Below are positions 33,436 through 41,262 of a DNA stretch of 64,000 nt, one piece after another. This stretch comes from JAGWAC01 sp038046265 (GTDB taxonomy: Archaea; Nanobdellota; Nanobdellia; SCGC-AAA011-G17; JACPIM01): NCBI GenBank assembly GCA_038046265.1, contig JBBSWN010000002.1, positions 29,595 to 93,594 on the forward strand. Reading direction: 5' to 3'. Each line of letters starts with the position of its first letter. Positions within the stretch are counted from its first letter, which is position 1. The position numbers were made by a program, and so were the translations under genes. A model generated the notes under the pieces. The model was not told where the DNA came from, searched no databases, and was given only the letters and a program-made list of their open reading frames with translations.

Positions 33436-34170
33436 TTACGAATTCTTCTTGTAAAAATAAGTTGCTAAAATTGTCAAAGCCGCTATCAAAGCTAAAACAA
33501 GAACTAAAAACCCATTCAAGAAATTAAGGAAAAAAGCACTCAGTAAAATAAAGGAAAAGCTGAAAATCCACAATAATTTTGATCCAAAGTAAACTTTTAT
33601 TCCATCTAGTCCTGGAAATGGCAGCATATAACTTATAGCAGTTATTGAACTGATTAAAATTAAATCTTCTAAAGAACTTAATCTAAATCCTTTTATTAAA
33701 ATAGCCAATAAGATATTTGCCAATGCTCCTGAAACAGCAATTTTAGCTTCTTCAAATTCAGTTAATTTTGCCCAAACTCTCCCCAGTCTGTAAGCAGGAT
33801 TAACAATAAAAGAAGAGCTTAAAATTCCAGTAAAAAACAATCCGCCAGAAGATAAAAATGAAATTAACAAAGGCACAATAAATCCTAAGGGAATAGTTTT
33901 AAGAACATAAGGCCCAAACTTAATTGGTCTTACATAAGCTGACTTCCCATACCCGAATCTTTGTATCCTCCAAATGTTGTAATTTAAATTACATCCATAT
34001 TTGTCTGCAGCATAATTTTGTGTTAAATAATAAACTCCTAAAGCAATAAAACTGAAAAATGAAAGCCTAAGAAAATTCAAAAACCAATTAGTAAAAATAA
34101 AACTGCTCTGCTTGTCATCAAAACCAAATACAAAACCACTCACAAGAGCAGCAATAATCAAAATAATCAA
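33436..34170 (-). CDS. site-2-protease-like (M50) membrane protein lacking HExxH
   Basis: 244 aa, about six TM helices, TTG start overlapping the TraB stop. AVSGALANILLAIL near residue 144 and the loop MLPFPGLDGIKVYFG near 192 resemble the NPDG-type core of M50 proteases. Where a HELaH zinc motif is expected, the sequence reads VYYLTQNYAADKYG, so the zinc site is missing. A degenerate, non-catalytic S2P relative is inferred; the resemblance is moderate. Confidence 0.6.
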   Translation of the reverse strand: MIILIIAALVSGFVFGFDDKQSSFIFTNWFLNFLRLSFFSFIALGVYYLTQNYAADKYGCNLNYNIWRIQRFGYGKSAYVRPIKFGPYVLKTIPLGFIVPLLISFLSSGGLFFTGILSSSFIVNPAYRLGRVWAKLTEFEEAKIAVSGALANILLAILIKGFRLSSLEDLILISSITAISYMLPFPGLDGIKVYFGSKLLWIFSFSFILLSAFFLNFLNGFLVLVLALIAALTILATYFYKKNS

Positions 34171-34826
34171 ATTTTTTCTAGTAATCTTACCTCACCAACT
34201 ATGTCTTTTTCATGTCCAGCTCCAATAACAGCAACAATTTTCTCCCCAGGATATTTTTCCATCAAATTGTGTAGTTTTTCTGCCATATATTGGTTTCGCT
34301 CTTTTATAATTGTCAAGTAAAAGCTTGGATAGTCTTTTTTTATCTTGTTTATTATCTTGTTTATTTCTTTTTGCGATGGAATTTTCTTTAAGTCAAAGTT
34401 CATCCTTTCCCCTATAAAAATATCTTTCAAAAACCTGAATTTTTCCTTTCTTGTAATCCTTGTCAAGAACTTAGTTATTGTAAACTTTATGTCCTGGTCA
34501 ATTAAAACCAAATGAACATTCATCTTTTTAGCCAGATTTACAGCCATCTTCATTTCAGATCCTGGCTCAACACCTGTCTTTTTCCCAATTCTCCTTTCAA
34601 ACCATGCCCCTATTAAATTAAACAAAAAAGCCTTTATACCCAAGCTTTTAATATCCTTAACATTAAATCTGCTCTTTTTCTGGTCTTCAAGCAGGTTTAA
34701 TCTTCTTTTGTCTAACTCAATAGCTATAAATCTAGGTTTGACTTTTAAGATAGTCTTCTCAACTTCCTTCACGCTGTCCTTTGAAATATGGCTTGTTCCT
34801 ATCAAGTATAAGTTTTTGTACTTCAT
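34167..34826 (-). CDS. TraB/PrgY-family protein
   Basis: About 219 aa from the ATG at 34826; an in-frame TTG 12 bases upstream is less likely. TraB motifs: LIGTSHIS near residue 7, AIELDKRRL near 37, ERNQYMAEKL near 180 and VIGAGHEKDIV near 205. Erythromycin-esterase/TraB-type fold, proposed to act on peptide substrates. Lacks the C-terminal TM region of longer homologs. Operon with the S2P-like gene by a 4-bp overlap. Confidence 0.88.
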   Translation of the reverse strand: MKYKNLYLIGTSHISKDSVKEVEKTILKVKPRFIAIELDKRRLNLLEDQKKSRFNVKDIKSLGIKAFLFNLIGAWFERRIGKKTGVEPGSEMKMAVNLAKKMNVHLVLIDQDIKFTITKFLTRITRKEKFRFLKDIFIGERMNFDLKKIPSQKEINKIINKIKKDYPSFYLTIIKERNQYMAEKLHNLMEKYPGEKIVAVIGAGHEKDIVGEVRLLEKI

Positions 34827-34888
34827 ATTAGAAAACAAAAATATTTAAATACTTAAAAGGTTTTTGCAAAGTAATAAGAGGTCTAAAA

Positions 34889-35182
34889 ATGGCTTTAGCA
34901 ATAAAAAAAGTAAGTGATATTTATGAAATGAAGGTTTTTACTGATAGTGGCGACTATTTTGGTGATGTTGAAGAAAGCATAATCACAACTTCTAAGATTT
35001 TTGGGTGGAAAATAAAGGCAACTAAAAATTCAGCCTTAATCCAGCTTATTGGCGGTGCAAAAGGAGTCATAGTCCCCCATCAATTAGTCAAGGCAATTGG
35101 CGGAATAATGATCATCAGCAGGGCAGCAATCCCGGCTTTTGATGACAGAGAAATGAAAGAAATTGAACCCCAGCAGCAATAA
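34889..35182 (+). CDS. PRC-barrel domain protein
   Basis: 97 aa. MKVFTDSGDYFGDVEESI near residue 15 and KGVIVPHQLVKAIGGIMII near 60 form the PRC-barrel pattern, with a C-terminal acidic tail. Related to the gene at 19142. Converges on the GT9-like gene with a 1-bp gap. Confidence 0.82.
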   Translation: MALAIKKVSDIYEMKVFTDSGDYFGDVEESIITTSKIFGWKIKATKNSALIQLIGGAKGVIVPHQLVKAIGGIMIISRAAIPAFDDREMKEIEPQQQ

Positions 35183-35183
35183 A

Positions 35184-36158
35184 TTATTCTTTTATTATCA
35201 TCTCAATTTTTATGTCTTTTAACCTAAGTTCTTGCTTTTCATTTATTATCTCTGCTTTGTCTTTGAAAATTAATAATGGTCTCCATACCGATGAAGAAGG
35301 CAGATAATTTTCACTAATATCTTTTCCAATTATGACTTTAAAAAATGGAAATTCTTTTTCAGAAATCTTGTTTTTCAAAGCCAGCCAATTTAAACCAGCT
35401 ATAACGCTCCACATTAATCCCCCATCAACACAAAAAACAGTCTTGCAGTTTACAATTTTCCAGCAAACTGTCAATATATCATCAGCATTTATTTGTGCAT
35501 TTGGAAACTTTTTAATTTCTTCTTTTAATTCTTTATTTTCTTCTATTTCTTTTGTACTCCCAAATATGCTTATTTTTCCTTTTAATCTTGATATAATTTT
35601 TAATATGATTTCATTTGTAAGCCATTTTCTCCTGTCGCCTGCAAAAGGAAATATTGCATAATCTATTTTTTCTTTTTTCCTTTCTTTTCCTATGTTCAAA
35701 AGAGGATAAATCTCTTCACCCCACCTTTCTTCTTTCAAAAACAATAAAACTTCTGAAATTATTTGCTCTGTAATATGTTTTCCATTTTCAGAAAAAATGT
35801 CTAATTTTCCAATCCTGTAAACCTTGCTTTTCTCAACACCATAATCAAGAAGCTGTTTTTCCCAAAAATCCCCTTCCTTGTTTCCATCTTGTTTTAAAAT
35901 AAAAATAAAATCATTTTCTTTTCCAGTTTCTAAATCTTTAGTGTCTAAAATCTCAAGATCCTTAGTTTTCTTTGTTGAGGAAACAGAAAAATCATGTGTT
36001 TTTCTTAAAAATTCTTTCATTATTTCATTAGTTACAAAATGAATTTCATAGTTTCTTTTCCTTAAAAAATAAGCTACTGCACTGGAAACTAAAACATCGC
36101 CTATTTTTCCAGGATAATTTGCTATTCCACCATTGCAGACAAACATTATTTTTTTCAT
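35184..36158 (-). CDS. glycosyltransferase family 9-like protein
   Basis: 324 aa, GT-B layout. N-terminal GKIGDVLVSSAVAYFL near residue 17 and C-terminal FPFAGDRRKWL near 167 plus CVDGGLMWSVIAGLN near 245 match the heptosyltransferase/ADP-heptose:LPS family (GT9). Archaea lack LPS, so a role in surface glycan or protein glycosylation is inferred. The gene lies next to the filament locus, which could mean filament glycosylation, but is on the opposite strand. Confidence 0.75.
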   Translation of the reverse strand: MKKIMFVCNGGIANYPGKIGDVLVSSAVAYFLRKRNYEIHFVTNEIMKEFLRKTHDFSVSSTKKTKDLEILDTKDLETGKENDFIFILKQDGNKEGDFWEKQLLDYGVEKSKVYRIGKLDIFSENGKHITEQIISEVLLFLKEERWGEEIYPLLNIGKERKKEKIDYAIFPFAGDRRKWLTNEIILKIISRLKGKISIFGSTKEIEENKELKEEIKKFPNAQINADDILTVCWKIVNCKTVFCVDGGLMWSVIAGLNWLALKNKISEKEFPFFKVIIGKDISENYLPSSSVWRPLLIFKDKAEIINEKQELRLKDIKIEMIIKE

Positions 36159-36203
36159 TTCTTCGAGAAATAACTTAAAACACTAACAAAGCTTAACGCA
36201 AGC

Positions 36204-36212
36204 TTTATATAC
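36204..36212 (+). promoter_or_regulatory. TATA box for the 36234 operon
   Basis: TTTATATAC, 22-30 bp before the ATG at 36234; a leaderless start for the three-gene membrane operon. Confidence 0.6.
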
Positions 36213-36233
36213 TTAGTTCCTCTTTTTAAATTT

Positions 36234-36800
36234 ATGCCTTCACCATTGGAAATTGCAGTAAATTTTTTAAAAGATTTTGGTTTTTTTGATGTAGTTCTCC
36301 CATTTCTACTTGTTTTCACAATAGTTTTTGCAGTACTAGAAAAAACATTAATTCTTGGCAAAGAAGAAAACAACAAACCAAAGAAAAACATCGATGCAAT
36401 GGTTGCTTTTTCAATAGCTTTGTTTGTTGTTGCAGCAAGCAATATAGTTGATGTTCTTCAGGAATCCTTGCCAATGGTAACCTTAGTTTTAATTGTAATA
36501 ATAAGTTTCATGCTGTTGGTTGGAAGTTTTATGGGTGCAGAAGAATTTTCTCTTAAAAACTGGAAATACACTCAGTACTTTCTTGTTTTACTTGTAATAA
36601 TTGGTATTTCTCTAATTTTTCTAGGTTCAATAGAATCAGATAATGGTGACAGCTGGCTGAGAGTTACTTGGGATTATATTCAGGAAAATTGGTTTACTGG
36701 TCCTGCATTTTCAGGCATTGTATTCTTGTTGATAATAGTTTTAGTAATTTTGTATGTTTTAGATGCATTTCCAGGAACAGGAGGCACTAACCCACCATAG
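36234..36800 (+). CDS. four-TM membrane protein of the filament locus, paralog A
   Basis: 188 aa. TM helices at about 20-40 (FFDVVLPFLLVFTIVFAVLE), 55-72, 80-102 and 160-178, with FLVLLVIIGISLIFLG between. The N-terminal motif FFDVVLPFLLVFTIVF-LEK, then a K-rich loop KKNIDAMVAF, is repeated in the next two genes. No enzymatic motif. First gene of a cluster leading to the secretion ATPase, so a membrane component of the filament apparatus is inferred. Confidence 0.7.
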   Translation: MPSPLEIAVNFLKDFGFFDVVLPFLLVFTIVFAVLEKTLILGKEENNKPKKNIDAMVAFSIALFVVAASNIVDVLQESLPMVTLVLIVIISFMLLVGSFMGAEEFSLKNWKYTQYFLVLLVIIGISLIFLGSIESDNGDSWLRVTWDYIQENWFTGPAFSGIVFLLIIVLVILYVLDAFPGTGGTNPP

Positions 36801-36803
36801 AAA

Positions 36804-37376
36804 ATGTCTTTTTACGAAATTGTCTCAATTTTTGAAACTGCTGGCGTCTTTGACATAGCTCTGCCTTTCCTTTTAGTTTTTACATTGACTTTTGGCATTC
36901 TCCAAAAAATTCAATTGTTTGGAAATAATAAAAAAAATATTGACTTAATAGTTTCTTTAGTGCTGGCTTTTTTAGCAATAAGAAATGTTTTCTTTATTGA
37001 AATGTTGAACAGATTTCTTCCTAATGTATCTATGTTGTTGATAATAATATTGATGTTCCTCCTTTTCTTGGGGACTTTTGGTGGAGTCTCATCTGGATTT
37101 GAAGGCGTCATGGCTGTTCTTGCATTTATATTTTCAGCAATTGCAATTATATTTGCCCTAGGTTCAGATTTTTTACTAGGCTATGGTTTTGTAATGCCCT
37201 GGTTTTTAACAGATTTATTTTATGATTATCAGACAAGAGCAGTTCTTTTGTTTATTGCTGGAATGGTCATAGTTATTTTAATAGCTACTCAAGGAAATCA
37301 GCAGCCTCAAACATCATGGACTCAATGGCTTCAAGAAAGAGCTAATGAACTGGGATTTGGAAGAGGTAGACCATAA
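36804..37376 (+). CDS. four-TM membrane protein of the filament locus, paralog B
   Basis: 190 aa. Same layout as the previous gene: VFDIALPFLLVFTLTFGILQK near residue 15, loop KKNIDLIVSLVLAFLAI, then three more hydrophobic segments. The C-terminal 25 residues are soluble and Gln/Arg-rich (QASWTQWLQERANELGFGRG-like). Starts 3 bp after paralog A and overlaps paralog C by 1 bp. Function unknown, assigned by similarity among the three. Confidence 0.7.
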   Translation: MSFYEIVSIFETAGVFDIALPFLLVFTLTFGILQKIQLFGNNKKNIDLIVSLVLAFLAIRNVFFIEMLNRFLPNVSMLLIIILMFLLFLGTFGGVSSGFEGVMAVLAFIFSAIAIIFALGSDFLLGYGFVMPWFLTDLFYDYQTRAVLLFIAGMVIVILIATQGNQQPQTSWTQWLQERANELGFGRGRP

Positions 37377-37906
37377 TGGCAACAATTTTATCAGCAAATT
37401 TGCTTTCCTTTTTCATGCCCATTGTAATTTTTATATTTATCTTTACAATTTTTTTCGCATTATTGAACAAAGTAAAAATATTTTCAGACAACAAGCCAGT
37501 AAACTCATTGATAGCTTTTGCAGTAACAATCTTATTCATAGTTATTCCAGAAGCTCGCCAGATAGTTGAAGTAGCAACTCCTTGGTTCATAGTCTTTGTA
37601 GTGTTTGGCCTTCTTTTAGTATTAAGTTTTATGATTTTGGGTGTTGAGTCTGATTTTATAAAAGAAGTTGCAAAAGAAAATGCCATTGTTCTGGGCGTAG
37701 TGATTGGTGGTGTAGTTCTTGTATTTTTAGTTTCTTTCACTCAAGTTTTTGGTCCTGGTGTAGTACAATATCCTGCATCAGGAGACGCTAGTGTTTTTGC
37801 TATGTTAAAAAGAACTTTATTGCATCCAAAAATCCTTGGTATCTTGATTTTGTTGATAATTGCTGGCGAAGTAGTTCGAAGAGTTGGCTACCCGTCGCAG
37901 AAATAA
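37376..37906 (+). CDS. four-TM membrane protein of the filament locus, paralog C
   Basis: 176 aa. FFMPIVIFIFIFTIFFALLNK near residue 12 and the loop DNKPVNSLIAFAVTILFIV parallel paralogs A and B. Three further TM segments (FIVFVVFGLLLVLSFMIL, AIVLGVVIGGVVLVFLV, KILGILILLIIAGEVV) follow. Overlaps paralog B by 1 bp. Part of one operon of three related membrane proteins. Confidence 0.7.
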   Translation: MATILSANLLSFFMPIVIFIFIFTIFFALLNKVKIFSDNKPVNSLIAFAVTILFIVIPEARQIVEVATPWFIVFVVFGLLLVLSFMILGVESDFIKEVAKENAIVLGVVIGGVVLVFLVSFTQVFGPGVVQYPASGDASVFAMLKRTLLHPKILGILILLIIAGEVVRRVGYPSQK

Positions 37907-37979
37907 ATTAATTCTCTAGAATATCAATTGTTTTAAATATTTAAAAAATAAATATATTTTTGGTTAAATTTCTAAACTT

Positions 37980-38624
37980 TTATTTCTCTTTAAGTTCTTT
38001 TGTTATTCTGTCAAGTTCTTTTATATTAGTTGTCAAAGGAGTCATTATTTTTTGGAATACTTGTTCTAAAACTTTAATTTCATTTCCAATGTTTACAATA
38101 TTTCTGTCATATTGTGAAATTTTTCCCAAGACAGCTTTCTCTATATTCTCAAACCTGTGCTCTAATCTAATTAATTCTTGTTTTATTGAAGCAACATCAG
38201 TTTTTACTTTTTCTTTCCAAACATCCAAGTTTCCAATTCTCTCAATTGTTGTTTTCCATTTTTCATCTATAATTTGTTCTATTAAAGCTTCAACATCATC
38301 TAAACCAGATCTTGATCCTTGAAAATCTCCGTGAAAAGTTACTCCAGAAAACCCACCATATCCTTCACTAGAACTTGCTTGTGCTTGAGGTTTTTCTTCT
38401 TCATCCATTAAAGAAGGTTTTAATCCTGGCTCAGGAGCTTCATCTAATCCCGAAGTTTCTTCATTTTCTTGGGTAACTAATTGTTTTTGATTAATAGCAT
38501 CATCAATTTGAACACTGTTAAATCCATCTCTTTTCAAAGAATTATAAATTTGTGGATTACTAAATCCTTGTCCTTGTAATTCTCCTACTCTTCCTGAAAT
38601 ATCATTGCTTATCAGATTCATCAC
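37980..38624 (-). CDS. coiled-coil protein with N-terminal UBA-like helices
   Basis: 214 aa. Residues 8-45 (LQGQGFSNPQIYNSLKRDGF, VQIDDAIN) form a short two-helix repeat often seen in DPANN coiled-coil proteins. Residues 50-110 are low-complexity and acidic/Gly-rich; 110-214 are a long coiled coil (IERIGNLDVWKEKVKTDV, LEHRFENIEKAV). It overlaps the FlaC-like gene by 23 bp. Placed in the filament locus; possible cytoplasmic accessory protein. Confidence 0.6.
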   Translation of the reverse strand: MMNLISNDISGRVGELQGQGFSNPQIYNSLKRDGFNSVQIDDAINQKQLVTQENEETSGLDEAPEPGLKPSLMDEEEKPQAQASSSEGYGGFSGVTFHGDFQGSRSGLDDVEALIEQIIDEKWKTTIERIGNLDVWKEKVKTDVASIKQELIRLEHRFENIEKAVLGKISQYDRNIVNIGNEIKVLEQVFQKIMTPLTTNIKELDRITKELKEK

Positions 38625-39081
38625 CTTCTTCTTTTATTGAATCATCCTTTAAAATAGTTTCATTTTTCTTAAAACTTTTTTCCTTAGTTTTTGCTTTTCC
38701 TAAGCTATCTTTTGATGAAGCTTTTCTTAAAAGCTTTCTTTCAATTATTCTTTCAACATCATTTTCTGTTACAAATTCTAATGGGTTCCACAAATTAATA
38801 TACTTTTCCAATACTTTAATGTCATTTTTCTTGGCAAAAAAGTCAGTCTCCCTTAAAAACCCGTTCAAAGCCTGCTTTACATTAAACAACTCTTCTTTTA
38901 ATTTTTTTAATTCAGAATTTAAAATGCTTATTTCCTTCCCCAATCTTTTATATTCTTCTATGCTGTTCTGGTTGACTGTTAATAAATGCTCAGCTAATAA
39001 GCTGTTTTTGCTCTCCATGCTCCTTATTTTGCTGTTAATATCAGAAATTACATCACCTGCATTTTGAGTCATTAGAACCAT
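38602..39081 (-). CDS. archaellum-accessory (FlaC-like) coiled-coil protein
   Basis: 159 aa. A coiled coil (residues 10-80) is followed by KNDIKVLEKYINLWNPLEFV (about 85-105), which strongly resembles the conserved C-terminal block of archaellum FlaC proteins, then a Lys/Asp-rich tail. FlaC-type proteins act in the cytosolic ring around the FlaI/FlaJ motor. It is on the strand opposite to and just upstream of the ATPase gene. Residues near 114-122 (LLRKASSKD) come from a palindromic element. Confidence 0.6.
   Translation of the reverse strand: MVLMTQNAGDVISDINSKIRSMESKNSLLAEHLLTVNQNSIEEYKRLGKEISILNSELKKLKEELFNVKQALNGFLRETDFFAKKNDIKVLEKYINLWNPLEFVTENDVERIIERKLLRKASSKDSLGKAKTKEKSFKKNETILKDDSIKEEGDESDKQ
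38710..38740. repeat. palindromic element inside the FlaC-like gene
   Basis: TTTTGATGAAGCTTTTCTTAAAAGCTTTCTT. The arms AAGCTTTT and AAAAGCTT pair perfectly. It encodes KLLRKASSK. Confidence 0.65.
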
Positions 39082-39162
39082 TAAATTTTCACCAAATTTA
39101 TATATTGTTATCTTATTATATAAAAATATCTTATTTAAAACTATTGCTCAAAAGAGGTATTA

Positions 39163-41262
39163 ATGGCTCAAATCCAAAAAGAGTATGAAATTGTTCGTGA
39201 AGGCCAGGAAGAAGTCCTTAAAATAGATGCATCTAGATGGCCTTATTCTCCTTCAATTGAAGAAAACCCAGTTGTAATGTCAAAAGTAATTGAGAAATTA
39301 GTTGAATTTCCATCATCAGCTAGAATTATTCTTATACAAAAAAGAAATTATGAATATGATTATGAACAAACCCAGGCCTTGATTGAAATTGCAAATTTAT
39401 ACAAGCACATGACAAAGCAGAAAAGAATTCTTGCTTTAAAAACAACAGATGTTTCCTCTGAATCATTCAGAAACAAGGCCTTGTCATTGCAGTACTTGAT
39501 TTTCACCCTGCTTAAAACAGATCCTTTAGGAACTTATGTTGAAGCTAAAAGGCTTGCAAGAGAGACAAAAATATATCTTGCAAAAGCAAAAGACCAAAAC
39601 CAGTTAATAGAAGAGCAGGATTTTTTGGAAAAACTGGATTATATCACAAGAGTCTTGGGAAGAACAAAATTAATTCAAGTATTTGAAGATCAGTTAAGTG
39701 GATATGTAATTGGCTCAAGAGATTTGTACAAGCAGTTTTTGAAGCCAAATATAACCCCCATATTTTTATTTACAAAAATATCAACTATAATTCCTTTTGA
39801 GTCAAAGCAGCTGGATTCTTACTCATTGAAAAGCACAGATGTTTTTATTTATAAAATAAAAGAGGATGTAAAAAATTATTACAGGTTAATTCCTCCTGAA
39901 TTAAAATTAACAGAAGACCAGTATGAAATATTAAATGTTGCAAGAAAAGTTCTTTCAGAGCACAAGCCAAAAGACGAAGAATTCTTAGAACCTCAAAAAT
40001 TAAGAAGAACATTCTACAACATTGGCCGTGACTTAATTATAGATTTGTTAAACAGTAAAAACATTGAAATGCCATTGGAAGCAATAAGTGAATTAGCTAA
40101 AATTCTCGTGAGATATACAATAGGCTTCGGAGCAGTTGAATTATTGCTGCAAGACCAAAAAATCCAGGACATTACAATAAACAGCCCTATTGGTCAAACC
40201 CCAATATTCTTGGTTCATGAAGATTTTGGTGACTGTGTAACAAACATTATTCCTAGTTCAGAAGATTCAGAATCATGGGCAACAAAATTCAGGTTATTAT
40301 CAGGCAGGCCATTAGATCAGGCAAACCCAATTTTAGATACAGAACTTTCAATTCCAGGAGCAAGGTCAAGAGTTGCGGTAATTTCAGAGCCATTAAGCAG
40401 GCTTGGTTTAGCTTATGCATTTCGAAGGCATAGAGATAATCCCTGGACACTTCCTTTATTCATAAAAAATAAAATGATTAATCCTTTGGGCGCTGCTTTG
40501 TTAAGTTTTTTCTTTGACCAGTCTAAGGCAGTTTTATTTGCAGGTACAAGATCAAGCGGAAAGACCTCGATTTTAGGAGCCTCTCTTTTCGAAATTATGA
40601 AAAAATACAGAATTTTAGTAATTGAAGACACAGAAGAATTAAACACAGAAGCAATGAGAAAAATAGGTTATAATATCCAGTCAATGAAAGTTCGTTCAGC
40701 TTTATCTCATTCTTCAACAGAAGTTCCTGCAGATGAAGGAATTAGAACTGCTTTAAGATTAGGGGATTCAGCAATAATNNNNNNNNNNNNNNNNNNNNNN
40801 NNNNNNNNNNNNNNNNNNNNNNNNNNNNNNNNNNNNNNNNNNNNNNNNNNNNNNNNNNNNNNNNNNNNNNNNNNNNNNCACTGGGAAAAAGATCCTTTAA
40901 AAGAAAATGGTTTTGTTGATTTAATGAAATACAATCCAAAAACAGACCAGTTGGAGCCGACAGAAGACTTGATTAATGGTGATTCTGAAGTTCTTAAATC
41001 AATAGCTGCAAATACAAAAGAATGGTCTTCTGACTGGAATGCTTTATGGGATAACATAATGCTGAGGGCAAAATTAAACCAGGCTTTAGTTGATAATTCA
41101 ATAAACTTAAACCAGCCAAAAATTCTCGAGGCAGAATTCATAGCAAAATCAAATGATGCATTTCATAAAATAATTGAGCAGGTACAGGAAGAAACAGGCT
41201 TGTTAAATAATGAAAAAATTTATTCTTTGTGGGAAGACTGGTTAAAAAGAGAGACAAGATGA
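39163..41262 (+). CDS. type II/IV secretion system ATPase (FlaI/TadA-like), with internal gap
   Basis: 699 codons including 33 or so unknown. N-terminal domain residues 1-330; Walker A FAGTRSSGKTSI near residue 462; VIEDTEELNTE near 487; VPADEGIRTALRLGDSAI just before the N gap. The Walker B and His box that should follow fall in the gap. HWEKDPLKENGFVDLMKYNP resumes after it. The 100 N are probably a placeholder, and homologs suggest more residues are missing. It powers filament assembly. ATGA overlap with the platform gene. Confidence 0.92.
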   Translation: MAQIQKEYEIVREGQEEVLKIDASRWPYSPSIEENPVVMSKVIEKLVEFPSSARIILIQKRNYEYDYEQTQALIEIANLYKHMTKQKRILALKTTDVSSESFRNKALSLQYLIFTLLKTDPLGTYVEAKRLARETKIYLAKAKDQNQLIEEQDFLEKLDYITRVLGRTKLIQVFEDQLSGYVIGSRDLYKQFLKPNITPIFLFTKISTIIPFESKQLDSYSLKSTDVFIYKIKEDVKNYYRLIPPELKLTEDQYEILNVARKVLSEHKPKDEEFLEPQKLRRTFYNIGRDLIIDLLNSKNIEMPLEAISELAKILVRYTIGFGAVELLLQDQKIQDITINSPIGQTPIFLVHEDFGDCVTNIIPSSEDSESWATKFRLLSGRPLDQANPILDTELSIPGARSRVAVISEPLSRLGLAYAFRRHRDNPWTLPLFIKNKMINPLGAALLSFFFDQSKAVLFAGTRSSGKTSILGASLFEIMKKYRILVIEDTEELNTEAMRKIGYNIQSMKVRSALSHSSTEVPADEGIRTALRLGDSAIXXXXXXXXXXXXXXXXXXXXXXXXXXXXXXXXXXHWEKDPLKENGFVDLMKYNPKTDQLEPTEDLINGDSEVLKSIAANTKEWSSDWNALWDNIMLRAKLNQALVDNSINLNQPKILEAEFIAKSNDAFHKIIEQVQEETGLLNNEKIYSLWEDWLKRETR
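40779..40878. other. assembly gap (100 N) inside the secretion ATPase gene
   Basis: Exactly 100 N, the usual scaffold placeholder. The frame across it matches only because 100 bases happen to keep it open. The missing part should hold the Walker B aspartate/glutamate and His box. Confidence 0.95.
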
